NCBI RefSeq assembly: GCF_002483315.1 | Contig: NZ_DLHR01000028.1 | Location: 1-64,000, forward strand | Length of the DNA stretch: 64,000 bases | Direction of reading: 5' to 3' | Origin: Flavobacterium sp. UBA7663 | Lineage (GTDB): Bacteria; Bacteroidota; Bacteroidia; Flavobacteriales; Flavobacteriaceae | Part shown: in pieces, positions 39,943 to 47,689 of the stretch | Numbering within the stretch: position 1 is the stretch's first letter | How the letters are laid out: the number at the start of each line of letters is the position of its first letter | The notes under the pieces: model-generated | Seen by the model: only the letters and a program-made list of their open reading frames with translations | What the model was told of the DNA's origin: nothing | Database searches by the model: none | Program-made: the position numbers and the translations under genes

Positions 39943-42357
39943 TTATAATTTTTTTTCGGATAAGCGTAAAATATCGCCAAAAACACCTCTTGCAGTAACA
40001 GATGCTCCTGCTCCAGCACCTTGAATTACGATAGGTTGTTCGCCATACGACTCTGTATAAATTTCGAAAATAGAATCCGAACCTTTTAAGGAACCTAAAG
40101 CAGAATTGGCTGGAACAGAGATTAATTTCACTTCCAATTTTCCTTTGTCTTGTTGTAAATCACCAGATAATTCGCCGATGTAACGCAACACTTCATTTGG
40201 TCCTTGAGCATCTTTGATGTTTTGGTAAATTCCATCTAATTCGGATAAGCGTTTTAAAAAATCAGTTGCGCTTCCTTCTCGTAAAGGTTCTGGAATTAAA
40301 TTTTGGATTTGGATTTCTTCGAATTCGTTTTGTAAATCTAATTCGCGGGCTAAGATTAATAATTTTCGACCCACATCGTTTCCGTTTAAATCTTCTCTTG
40401 GATCGGGTTCTGTAAAACCTTTGTCGATGGCTTCTTGTAATACTTCGCTGAATTTCTTTTCTTCCACTGAAAAATTATTGAATAAATAACTCAATGTTCC
40501 TGAAAAAACGCCTTTTATTTTTGTGATATTTTCACCTGATAAATGCAGTAATTTTATTGTATCAATTAAAGGTAATCCTGCACCTACATTGGTTTCGTAT
40601 AGATATTCTTTTTGGTTGTCTTTCAACACTTTTCGTAGTTTTTTATAGAAATCATAACTTACTGTATTCGCGACTTTGTTAGACGAAATCAAATCAAAAC
40701 TATTTTCGGCTAGCGAAATGTAATTTTCAATGAAAGTCGAACTTGCAGTATTGTCTATTGCGATTAAATTTTCCAAATGATGTTCTTTTGCATAAGCGAT
40801 AATATCTTCCACTTTATAATCTTGACCTTTGTCTTCTAAAGTTGCTTTCCAATTTTCGCTAATTCCGAATTTATTCAACAACACTTTATTTGAATTCGCA
40901 ATCGCAAATACATTTAGCTTAATACCTTTTCGTTTTTCGATGTTTTTTGCCGATTCTAAAATTTGAGAAATCAAAGTTCCGCCAACCGTTCCGTGACCGA
41001 AAATAGCGATGTTGATTTTTTTTGCCACACCAAAAATTTCGCCGTGAATTACATTTAAAGCTCGCTTGAATTCATCTTGACTGATAACCAAACTAATGTT
41101 TCTTCCTGTAACAGTATTATTCAACAAAATTGGTGTGATTTTATTTCGAATTAAAGCCGTGTATGGTTTATGAAAATTCGTTAAATCTTGTCCAATAATC
41201 GAAATCACAGCAATGTTATCATTTACCGAAATCTTATTGACATCTTTCGTGTAAAAATCGGTTTCAAATTCTTTTTCCAAACCAACTAATGCTTTGGAAG
41301 CCTTATCAGAACTCACTACTAAACCAATTCCTCTTTCCGAAGAACCTTGCGAAATAATACTCACGCTAATATCATTTTCAGCCATCACACGGAAAATTCG
41401 TGCATCAACTCCTGTTTTCCCTAACAAACCTCTTCCTTCTAAATTTATCAACGACACATTGGTTAAAACCGAAAGCGATTTGATGCCTTCATTGGTTTGT
41501 TCCGAAGTAATTAACGTTCCGTCATTTTCAGAATTGAACGTATTTAGAATTCGCAACGGAATATTCTTTTCTACTAATGGAATAATGGTTTTGGCATGTA
41601 AAATTTGTGCTCCAAAATTTGCTAACTCATTCGCTTCGTTAAACGATAATCGCTCGATTTTTTTTGCATCAGCAACTAAATCTGGGTTGGCGGTGAAAAT
41701 TCCGTCAACGTGTGTGAAATTTTGAAATTCTTCAGCGTTTAAGTAATTCGCTAATAATGAAGCGGTGTAATTACTACCATTTCTTCCTAAAGTAGTGGTT
41801 TCGTTGTGTAACGTTGAACCTATAAAACCGGTTACTATATTTACTTTGTCAGCATTTTTTTCGAAATAATCTAATACGTTTCGCTTTGAAACAGCATCAA
41901 TTGGTTGTGCATTTCCAAAATTTATATCCGTTTTTATCAATTGGCGTGCATCTGAAAATTGTGCTTTGATGCTGTTTTCGTTCAAGACATAAGCCACGTA
42001 TTTTGCCGAAAGAATTTCGCCATACGCAATGACTTGATCTTTAATTTTTTCGCTGTAATCTCCTAAAAGCGAAACGCCTTCTAACAATTTCTGTAAAACA
42101 GAGAATTCTTCTTCGAAGATATTTTCTTTCAAACCTTCTAATTGGTATTTTTTGAATTGTTCAAAATCCGCTTGAAAATTGATGTTGGCTTGTGCTTTTT
42201 TTAGTAAAATTACCAATTCGTCTGTAGCGTTTCCTCTTGCCGAAACTACGACTGCGATGGGTTCGTTATTGAAATATTTTTGAGCAATGGTTTGAATTAC
42301 TTTTTGTAATCCTTCTCCGTTTGCTAATGATTTTCCTCCAAATTTTAATATTTTCAT
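39943..42357 (-). CDS. thrA: bifunctional aspartate kinase / homoserine dehydrogenase
   Basis: Makes aspartyl phosphate and reduces aspartate semialdehyde to homoserine. Residues 1-285 are the kinase (MKILKFGGKSLANGEGL, VVSARGNATDELV, TLGRNGSNYTASLLA). Residues about 300-450 hold paired ACT regulatory segments. Residues 465-804 form the homoserine dehydrogenase (IAIFGHGTVGGTLIS, SSNKVANTVSYDFY, DPREDLNGNDVGRKLLILAREL). Its place directly after metY-metX suggests this copy feeds methionine, not threonine; regulation by the Met leader peptide supports that inference. Confidence 0.93.
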   Translation of the reverse strand: MKILKFGGKSLANGEGLQKVIQTIAQKYFNNEPIAVVVSARGNATDELVILLKKAQANINFQADFEQFKKYQLEGLKENIFEEEFSVLQKLLEGVSLLGDYSEKIKDQVIAYGEILSAKYVAYVLNENSIKAQFSDARQLIKTDINFGNAQPIDAVSKRNVLDYFEKNADKVNIVTGFIGSTLHNETTTLGRNGSNYTASLLANYLNAEEFQNFTHVDGIFTANPDLVADAKKIERLSFNEANELANFGAQILHAKTIIPLVEKNIPLRILNTFNSENDGTLITSEQTNEGIKSLSVLTNVSLINLEGRGLLGKTGVDARIFRVMAENDISVSIISQGSSERGIGLVVSSDKASKALVGLEKEFETDFYTKDVNKISVNDNIAVISIIGQDLTNFHKPYTALIRNKITPILLNNTVTGRNISLVISQDEFKRALNVIHGEIFGVAKKINIAIFGHGTVGGTLISQILESAKNIEKRKGIKLNVFAIANSNKVLLNKFGISENWKATLEDKGQDYKVEDIIAYAKEHHLENLIAIDNTASSTFIENYISLAENSFDLISSNKVANTVSYDFYKKLRKVLKDNQKEYLYETNVGAGLPLIDTIKLLHLSGENITKIKGVFSGTLSYLFNNFSVEEKKFSEVLQEAIDKGFTEPDPREDLNGNDVGRKLLILARELDLQNEFEEIQIQNLIPEPLREGSATDFLKRLSELDGIYQNIKDAQGPNEVLRYIGELSGDLQQDKGKLEVKLISVPANSALGSLKGSDSIFEIYTESYGEQPIVIQGAGAGASVTARGVFGDILRLSEKKL

Positions 42358-42362
42358 TTTTT

Positions 42363-43328
42363 CTAATTAAATATAGGTTTAAGTATGTTGTTTAGTTGTT
42401 CAAATTCAATCAAGAAAGCATCGTGTCCGTGAATGGATTTGATTTCGTGATAAAATGCGTTGTTTTTGTAGTTTTTTATTTCCAGAAATGCGGTTTTAAT
42501 TTCGTTTGCCGAAAAAAAGTAATCGGTATTCACGCTGATTAGATGAATGTTTGACGAGATATTTTTTATGACATCTGATTTATTGTTGTTTTTAAAAATA
42601 TCCGTAGTTTTCAATAAATGATTCATGAGTTTGTAAGCCGAAAGTTGAAATCGATTTTGCAATTTTTCTCCGTGATGCAACAACCAACTTTCCACTTGAA
42701 ATAATCCTTCCGAATTTTGCAATTGGGTGTGGAATTTTTCTTGCAATGATTCCGGTGTTCGATACAATAACATAGCATGAATTCTGGCATCGTGAATTGG
42801 ATTTTTGGAATTATTCAGAATTAAATCTTGAATTAACAGATTTCCAACCAACCAATCAGAAGCTTTCCAATTTGTTGCTACCGGAATTAAATTTGCAATT
42901 GCTTTTGGTCGAATCGCAGCCATTTCCCAAGCAATTGCTCCGCCTAAACTCCCACCAATCACTGCAAAAACTTGATTGACTTTAAACGAATCGATTCCTT
43001 TCCAAAATAAATTAGCGACATCGTGAGTGGTGAAATCTTGATAATTTTGAATCAAATTTTCTGCATCTTGGTAACCGTTTCCAGGAATATTGAAAGCTAA
43101 AACTGCATATTTTTTGGTATCGATAATTTTATCATCACCAATTAATGATTTCCACCAACCGTTTTCACCAATTACTTCCGAATTTCCAGTTAAAGCATGA
43201 TTCACCACTACCAAAGGTGCAGAACCAACTGGTTGCCCGAACAATTGATAGGACAAAATCACTTTTGCTTGCACAACTCCATTTTGCAATGGAACATTTT
43301 GAAACACTATTTTTTGAATTTTACTCAT
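42363..43328 (-). CDS. metX: homoserine O-acetyltransferase
   Basis: Alpha/beta-hydrolase-fold acyltransferase of 321 residues that makes O-acetylhomoserine, substrate of MetY. The nucleophile serine is in VIGGSLGGAIAWEMA, and the catalytic His/Asp side is in EIKSIHGHDAFLIEFEQ. HALTGNSEVIGENGWW is typical of MetX. Somewhat shorter than proteobacterial MetX, as in other Bacteroidetes. The thrA start follows 5 bp downstream of its stop. An intraoperon hairpin with T run precedes its start. Confidence 0.9.
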   Translation of the reverse strand: MSKIQKIVFQNVPLQNGVVQAKVILSYQLFGQPVGSAPLVVVNHALTGNSEVIGENGWWKSLIGDDKIIDTKKYAVLAFNIPGNGYQDAENLIQNYQDFTTHDVANLFWKGIDSFKVNQVFAVIGGSLGGAIAWEMAAIRPKAIANLIPVATNWKASDWLVGNLLIQDLILNNSKNPIHDARIHAMLLYRTPESLQEKFHTQLQNSEGLFQVESWLLHHGEKLQNRFQLSAYKLMNHLLKTTDIFKNNNKSDVIKNISSNIHLISVNTDYFFSANEIKTAFLEIKNYKNNAFYHEIKSIHGHDAFLIEFEQLNNILKPIFN

Positions 43329-43337
43329 CTTTCTTTT

Positions 43338-43376
43338 AAAAAAAAGACTGCCTTTAGGTAGGTCTATCGGCAGCCT
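43338..43376 (-). terminator. terminator-like hairpin between metY and metX
   Basis: On the minus strand GGCTGCC (43369-43375) pairs with GGCAGTC (43346-43352; one G-U), followed by eight T residues. Inside the gap of a same-strand gene pair, it may cause partial termination or mark a regulated point. Confidence 0.7.
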
Positions 43377-43392
43377 TCAAACAAACAAAAAC

Positions 43393-44685
43393 CTAAACTA
43401 AATTTTGAACTGGCAATTTTTCGAAAACACTCTGTAAATCGGCTTTCAAATCTTCAATATCTTCTAATCCAACTGATAAACGAATTAAATCTTTCGTTAC
43501 TCCGGTTGCAATTTGTTGTTCTTCTGACAATTGTTGGTGCGTTGTACTTGCAGGATGAATAATCAATGATTTTGTATCGCCAATATTTGCCAATAAAGAG
43601 AAAAATTGAGTCTCATCAGCTACTTTTTTAGCAGCTTCATAACCACCTTTTAATCCAAAAGTTACGATTCCACTTTGTCCTTCTGGCAAATATTCTTGGG
43701 CTAAATCATAATATTTTGAAGAAATTAAACCAGGATAATTTACCCAAGCCACTTCTGGACGTTTTTGCAACCATTTGGCTAATTCCAAGGCATTTTCACT
43801 ATGTTTTTTAATTCGGATAGCCAATGTTTCTAAACCTTGAATAATTTGAAATGCGTTGAATGGACTCAAAGAAGCACCTAAATCACGTAAACCTTCGATT
43901 CTAACTTTTGCGATGAACGAAGCTGCTCCTAACACTTCATAATATTTTAATCCGTGATAACCTGCTGAAGGTACAGTAAATTCTGGGAATTTTCCGTTGC
44001 TCCAATCGAAATTTCCTGCATCGATGATGACTCCTCCAAGAGAAGTTCCGTTTCCACCGATGTATTTGGTTAAAGAATGAATTACGATATTGGCTCCGTG
44101 TTCTATTGGGTTTAGCAAAAAGGGTGTTGCCACTGTGTTATCCACAATAAAAGGCACTTTGTAGGTTTGTGCTGCTTTTGAAATGGCTTTTAAATCGAGT
44201 ATATCTAATTTTGGATTTCCTAAACTTTCGGCGAAGAACACTCTAGTATTTTCTTGAGCTGCATTTAAGAAATTTTCTGGATTTGATGGATCAACAAATG
44301 TTGTGGTGATGCCTAATCTTGGCAAAGTCACATTTAATAAATTATATGTTCCGCCATATAAACTGTTAGAAGCTACAATGTGGTCTCCAGCTTTTAATAA
44401 AGTTAACAAAGCGGTTGAGATAGCAGCGGATCCTGAAGCGGTTACGACAGCTCCAATTCCGCCTTCTAATTTAGCTAAACGTTGTTCTAAGATATCGTTT
44501 GTTGGATTATTTAATCTTGTATAAATAAAACCAGCTTCGGCTAAACCAAAAAGATTGGCAGCGTGGTCTGAGTTATTGAACACGTAGGAAGTAGTTTGGT
44601 AAATTGGAACAGCTCTTGTCCCTGCGTTTTTAGTTAAGTCGTGTCCTGCGTGTAATGCGTTTGTTGCAAATTTATTTGTGCTCAT
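43393..44685 (-). CDS. metY: O-acetylhomoserine aminocarboxypropyltransferase (sulfhydrylase)
   Basis: PLP enzyme of 430 residues that makes homocysteine from O-acetylhomoserine and sulfide. The PLP lysine is in IVIHSLTKYIGGNGTSLGG; other landmarks are TRLNNPTNDILEQRLAKLEGG, ASGSAAISTALLTL, FIVDNTVATPFLLNPIEHG and TKSLIIHPASTTHQQLS. Length and the insert GNFDWSNGKFPEFTVPS mark it as MetY, not MetB or MetZ. It is first in the metY-metX-thrA run, behind a Met-rich leader peptide. Confidence 0.92.
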   Translation of the reverse strand: MSTNKFATNALHAGHDLTKNAGTRAVPIYQTTSYVFNNSDHAANLFGLAEAGFIYTRLNNPTNDILEQRLAKLEGGIGAVVTASGSAAISTALLTLLKAGDHIVASNSLYGGTYNLLNVTLPRLGITTTFVDPSNPENFLNAAQENTRVFFAESLGNPKLDILDLKAISKAAQTYKVPFIVDNTVATPFLLNPIEHGANIVIHSLTKYIGGNGTSLGGVIIDAGNFDWSNGKFPEFTVPSAGYHGLKYYEVLGAASFIAKVRIEGLRDLGASLSPFNAFQIIQGLETLAIRIKKHSENALELAKWLQKRPEVAWVNYPGLISSKYYDLAQEYLPEGQSGIVTFGLKGGYEAAKKVADETQFFSLLANIGDTKSLIIHPASTTHQQLSEEQQIATGVTKDLIRLSVGLEDIEDLKADLQSVFEKLPVQNLV

Positions 44686-44750
44686 GATATTTTTATTTTT
44701 GATGTTATTGTATTTTTTAAATGTATTTTTTTGATTTTACTGAGTTTGAT

Positions 44751-44801
44751 TCAGCTACACATTCGACAACATCGTCTTGGATTATAAATGGCTATTTTCA
44801 T
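44751..44801 (-). CDS. possible Cys-rich mini-ORF ahead of metY
   Basis: A 16-codon ATG frame lies after the Met-leader terminator and 65 nt before the metY start. The translation is MKIAIYNPRRCCRMCS, with three Cys codons in the last six. Cys-rich upstream ORFs attenuate translation in some bacteria, but a frame this short can easily arise by chance. Immediately after its stop is a weak CTGA/TCAG hairpin. Confidence 0.35.
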   Translation of the reverse strand: MKIAIYNPRRCCRMCS

Positions 44802-44821
44802 TATTTTGTTGATTTTTAGAA

Positions 44822-44945
44822 ATAAAAAAACCTCTGCTTTCGACAGAGGTTATATTGAATTAATTTACTTTTAAAATTATGCAATAGGTTTCCTCTGCGG
44901 ATTGTTCCACATCATCATACACATATTGCACATTGTAAAGTTCAT
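44822..44945 (-). promoter_or_regulatory. methionine attenuator (leader, antiterminator, terminator)
   Basis: In the minus-strand RNA, GTGGA (44906-44910) pairs with TCCGC (44897-44901). The adjacent CGCAGAGG (44892-44899) can instead pair with CCTCTG of the terminator 5' arm (44844-44849). The terminator is CCTCTG / CAGAGG (44831-44849), loop TCGAAAG, followed by seven T residues. GTGGA overlaps the leader codons that follow the Met cluster. Stalling there would free CGCAGAGG and favour the antiterminator. Confidence 0.75.
44877..44945 (-). CDS. Met-rich leader peptide of the metY operon
   Basis: A 22-codon ORF starting MNFTMCNMCMMMW and ending PQRKPIA. Six Met codons (including the start) and two Cys codons fall in the first twelve, with three Met codons in a row just before the region that pairs with the antiterminator. 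A -7 box (TAATTTTG, minus, 44972-44979) lies about 27 nt upstream, so the ORF is near the RNA 5' end. Found by translating the long gap upstream of metY. Confidence 0.8.
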   Translation of the reverse strand: MNFTMCNMCMMMWNNPQRKPIA

Positions 44946-44971
44946 TTTCTATTTCTTTTAGTTCGATAGGG

Positions 44972-44979
44972 CAAAATTA
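44972..44979 (-). promoter_or_regulatory. -7 box for the metY leader transcript
   Basis: TAATTTTG on the minus strand, fitting TAnnTTTG; no strong -33 TTG at the expected place. Confidence 0.5.
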
Positions 44980-45103
44980 GATTTATTTTCTACAATAAAA
45001 AAATAAATAGATTATTTTTCTAAATTTTGTTATTTTATTTTTATATTATAGATTTTTAATCTAAAAACAACGTGAACCATAAAAACAAAATCTAAAATAA
45101 ACA

Positions 45104-45127
45104 AAAAAAGAGGCTTTTGCCTCTTTT
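45104..45127. terminator. terminator after T9SS choice-of-anchor protein
   Basis: Palindrome AAAAGAGGCTTTTGCCTCTT with flanking A and T runs, 24 bp past the stop on the minus strand. Confidence 0.87.
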
Positions 45128-45150
45128 AAAATCTATTATTTGAAATAAAA

Positions 45151-46071
45151 TTAATTTTTCACAAACTTAGATGTTCCTTTCCCTTCATATGTTTCAATAG
45201 AAATGAAATAAACCCCAGGAGATAAATTTGAAACATCAATTGAAGTACTTGAATCACTTGAAGACACCACTCTACCATTTAAATCGGTAATTGACAAATT
45301 ATTGATTATCATTTCATTTTTCATAGAAATATTCAACACATTAGTAACCGGATTTGGGTAAACCGAAAAATTATTTTTAAAGAAAGAATCAGAACTTAAT
45401 GTTCTATCTACAGAGAATGTATCAATTCCAATAATATCAGAATTAGCTCCTGAAGGCCCTCCATTAGTAACAAAATATCTAAATGCAAATTTTACAGATG
45501 TTGGTCCCGCTAATCCCGAAACAGTATACGAATATTGTGTCCATGCTTTTGGATATACAAAGCCTCCTAATAAAGATGGATTAACTGTAGTACAAACTGT
45601 TGTAAAAGACCCCAAACCAGACGAACCACCTGAAGGAATTACTGTAGTAGTTGCTGTACTCATTCTTAACTCCAATCTATCAGGATAATCAATTGTTCCA
45701 TCGGTACCTTTACGAGAATAAAACGTAACAACATCTCCATTTTGAACTGTAATATCTGGCGTAATCAACCAATTACTAATTGTTCCTGCTCCTGTAGTAC
45801 TTGTATAATTTACCAAAGCAAAAGAATTATTTCCACCGGCCTGTCCTACCGGAACCGTCGTTGTATTACCACTACCAAATAACGGATTTGTTAAAGGCGT
45901 GGTATACGAAGCAATTGTCCATAAAGAAGTCGTTGAAGGCGAGCTCTGATTCGTAGACTGCCATCCCGCTGAAAGCATTGCTGCCGTAGTGCCGTCAAAT
46001 CCAAAAGAGAATTGATTTTGTGAAATTCCAAAAAAAGGAACTAACAACAAAGAAAGTAATGTTTTTTTCAT
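45151..46071 (-). CDS. T9SS-secreted choice-of-anchor J domain protein
   Basis: Secreted protein of 306 residues: signal MKKTLLSLLLVPFFGIS, a choice-of-anchor J-like jelly-roll (SFGFDGTTAAMLSAGWQ, ISNWLITPDITVQNGDVVTFYSRKG, SYTVSGLAGPTSVKFAFRYF; about 20-215) and a type A T9SS sorting domain (FSVYPNPVTNVLNISMK to GTSKFVKN; about 232-306). This kind of protein is exported by T9SS to the cell surface or medium. Its promoter region does not contain the 21-bp repeat seen at the other two T9SS genes. It interrupts the methionine genes without obvious link. Confidence 0.87.
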   Translation of the reverse strand: MKKTLLSLLLVPFFGISQNQFSFGFDGTTAAMLSAGWQSTNQSSPSTTSLWTIASYTTPLTNPLFGSGNTTTVPVGQAGGNNSFALVNYTSTTGAGTISNWLITPDITVQNGDVVTFYSRKGTDGTIDYPDRLELRMSTATTTVIPSGGSSGLGSFTTVCTTVNPSLLGGFVYPKAWTQYSYTVSGLAGPTSVKFAFRYFVTNGGPSGANSDIIGIDTFSVDRTLSSDSFFKNNFSVYPNPVTNVLNISMKNEMIINNLSITDLNGRVVSSSDSSTSIDVSNLSPGVYFISIETYEGKGTSKFVKN

Positions 46072-46220
46072 AAAATATGCTTTTTATAGTTTTAATAAAT
46101 ATAAAAATATGCATAACACTTTATTAAAAAATTAATCTTCGATAAAATGTAAAAAAGTATCGACAAAAGAACTATTTTAAAAAAAATAGCAAGAAAAATT
46201 AAAGTTTCAATTTCATTTCA

Positions 46221-46228
46221 TACATTTG
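46221..46228 (+). promoter_or_regulatory. -7 box for metK transcript
   Basis: TACATTTG, exact TAnnTTTG, about 14 nt upstream of the riboswitch 5' end. The -33 position shows no clear TTG. Confidence 0.6.
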
Positions 46229-46242
46229 CAAACGAAAACAAA

Positions 46243-46295
46243 GAGGAAAAATTTGAACTGATTGCAACCTCATTAAAAAAATGCTAAAGCAGTGT
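46243..46295 (+). ncRNA. SAM-II riboswitch upstream of metK
   Basis: H-type pseudoknot aptamer. P1 is GAGG (46243-46246) with CCTC (46268-46271); the loop holds ATTTGAACTGATTGCAA. After P1 comes ATTAAAAAAATGCTAAAG, with the hallmark GCTAAAG (46283-46289). P2 is ACTG in the loop with CAGT right after GCTAAAG. Conserved bases ATTTG, ATTGCA and GCTAAA match the SAM-II consensus. The 5' strand GAGGAAAAAT is also complementary to ATTTTTCCTC at 46325-46334, giving an alternative fold near the metK start. Confidence 0.85.
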
Positions 46296-46358
46296 TACTA
46301 CTCCTTTACGCAATCTCTGCAATTATTTTTCCTCGCTAAATTTTAAAAATAATTTATT

Positions 46359-47609
46359 ATGGCTTATTTATTTACGTCAGAATCAGTGAGTGAAGGACAT
46401 CCTGACAAAGTTGCGGATCAAATTTCAGACGCATTAATTGATAACTTTTTAGCATTTGACCCTGAATCAAAAGTAGCTTGTGAAACATTAGTTACAACAG
46501 GTCAGGTAATTTTAGCTGGAGAAGTAAAATCAAACACTTATTTAGATGTACAAACTATCGCAAGAGATGTAATCAAAAAAATTGGTTACACAAAAAGCGA
46601 ATACATGTTTGAAGCAAATTCTTGTGGTGTTTTATCTGCAATTCACGAACAATCTGCCGATATTAACCAAGGAGTTGACAGAGCAAGTAAAGAAGAGCAA
46701 GGTGCTGGCGACCAAGGAATGATGTTTGGTTATGCTACAAATGAAACTGCTGAGTTCATGCCGTTAGCATTGAAATTATCTCATCAATTATTACAAGATT
46801 TAGCCGATTTAAGAAGAGAAAACAACGAAATCACTTACTTACGTCCAGATGCTAAATCTCAGGTTACTTTAGAATATTCTGATGATAACAAACCTGTTCG
46901 TATTGATGCTATTGTAGTTTCAACTCAACATGATGATTTTGCTGATGAACCAACAATGTTAGCAAAAATTAAAAAAGATATTATTGAGATTTTGATTCCA
47001 AGAGTAATCGCTAAAAATCCTCAATACGCTCATTTATTTAATGATGCAATTAAATACCACATTAACCCAACAGGAAAATTCGTAATTGGAGGACCTCACG
47101 GAGATACTGGTTTAACAGGAAGAAAAATTATCGTAGATACTTATGGTGGTAAAGGAGCACACGGAGGTGGAGCATTCTCTGGAAAAGACCCATCTAAAGT
47201 AGACCGTTCTGCTGCTTATGCGACACGCCATATTGCTAAAAACTTAGTCGCTGCCGGTGTAGCTGATGAAATTTTAGTACAAGTTTCTTATGCAATTGGA
47301 GTTGCTGAACCAACATCTATCAACGTAAATACGTATGGAACTGCAAAAGTAAGCTTAACTGATGGAGAAATCAGCAAAGTAGTAGAAAGCATTTTTGATA
47401 TGCGTCCTTACTTTATTGAACAACGTTTAAAACTTAGAAATCCAATCTATAGCGAAACTGCTGCATACGGACACATGGGAAGAACTCCAGAAACCGTAAC
47501 CAAAACATTCTCTGCTCCAGGTGGTTTAACAAAAACTGTTTCTGTTGAATTGTTTACTTGGGAAAAATTAGATTTCGTAGATAAAGTAAAAGCTGCTTTT
47601 AAGATTTAA
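46359..47609 (+). CDS. metK: S-adenosylmethionine synthetase
   Basis: Makes SAM from methionine and ATP. Landmarks are FTSESVSEGHPDKVADQISDA, GEVKSN, GAGDQGMMFGYATNE, DAKSQVTLEY, FVIGGPHGDTGLTGRKIIVDTYGG, GGGAFSGKDPSKVDRSAAY and FDMRPYFIEQRL. 416 residues is standard. Its leader carries a SAM-II riboswitch, so its product should switch it off; a strong terminator follows. Confidence 0.96.
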   Translation: MAYLFTSESVSEGHPDKVADQISDALIDNFLAFDPESKVACETLVTTGQVILAGEVKSNTYLDVQTIARDVIKKIGYTKSEYMFEANSCGVLSAIHEQSADINQGVDRASKEEQGAGDQGMMFGYATNETAEFMPLALKLSHQLLQDLADLRRENNEITYLRPDAKSQVTLEYSDDNKPVRIDAIVVSTQHDDFADEPTMLAKIKKDIIEILIPRVIAKNPQYAHLFNDAIKYHINPTGKFVIGGPHGDTGLTGRKIIVDTYGGKGAHGGGAFSGKDPSKVDRSAAYATRHIAKNLVAAGVADEILVQVSYAIGVAEPTSINVNTYGTAKVSLTDGEISKVVESIFDMRPYFIEQRLKLRNPIYSETAAYGHMGRTPETVTKTFSAPGGLTKTVSVELFTWEKLDFVDKVKAAFKI

Positions 47610-47627
47610 CAAAATCAAAACTACAGA

Positions 47628-47662
47628 AAATGCCTGATTATTAATTTAATCAGGCATTTTTG
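47628..47662 (+). terminator. terminator after metK
   Basis: Stem AAATGCCTGATTA / TAATCAGGCATTT (13 bp) with a 6-nt loop and T run. Confidence 0.92.
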
Positions 47663-47689
47663 TATATTGCAAAAAAAATTCTCACTCTT

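Noticed and set aside
41294..41725. A 143-codon open frame opposite thrA
   Set aside because: Antisense of a conserved bifunctional enzyme; its composition mirrors the codon bias of thrA.
46281..46346. A 21-codon ORF starting at the ATG inside the metK leader as a leader peptide
   Set aside because: Its codons are not enriched for Met or Cys and the ATG lies within the conserved SAM-II core; the riboswitch explains the sequence better.
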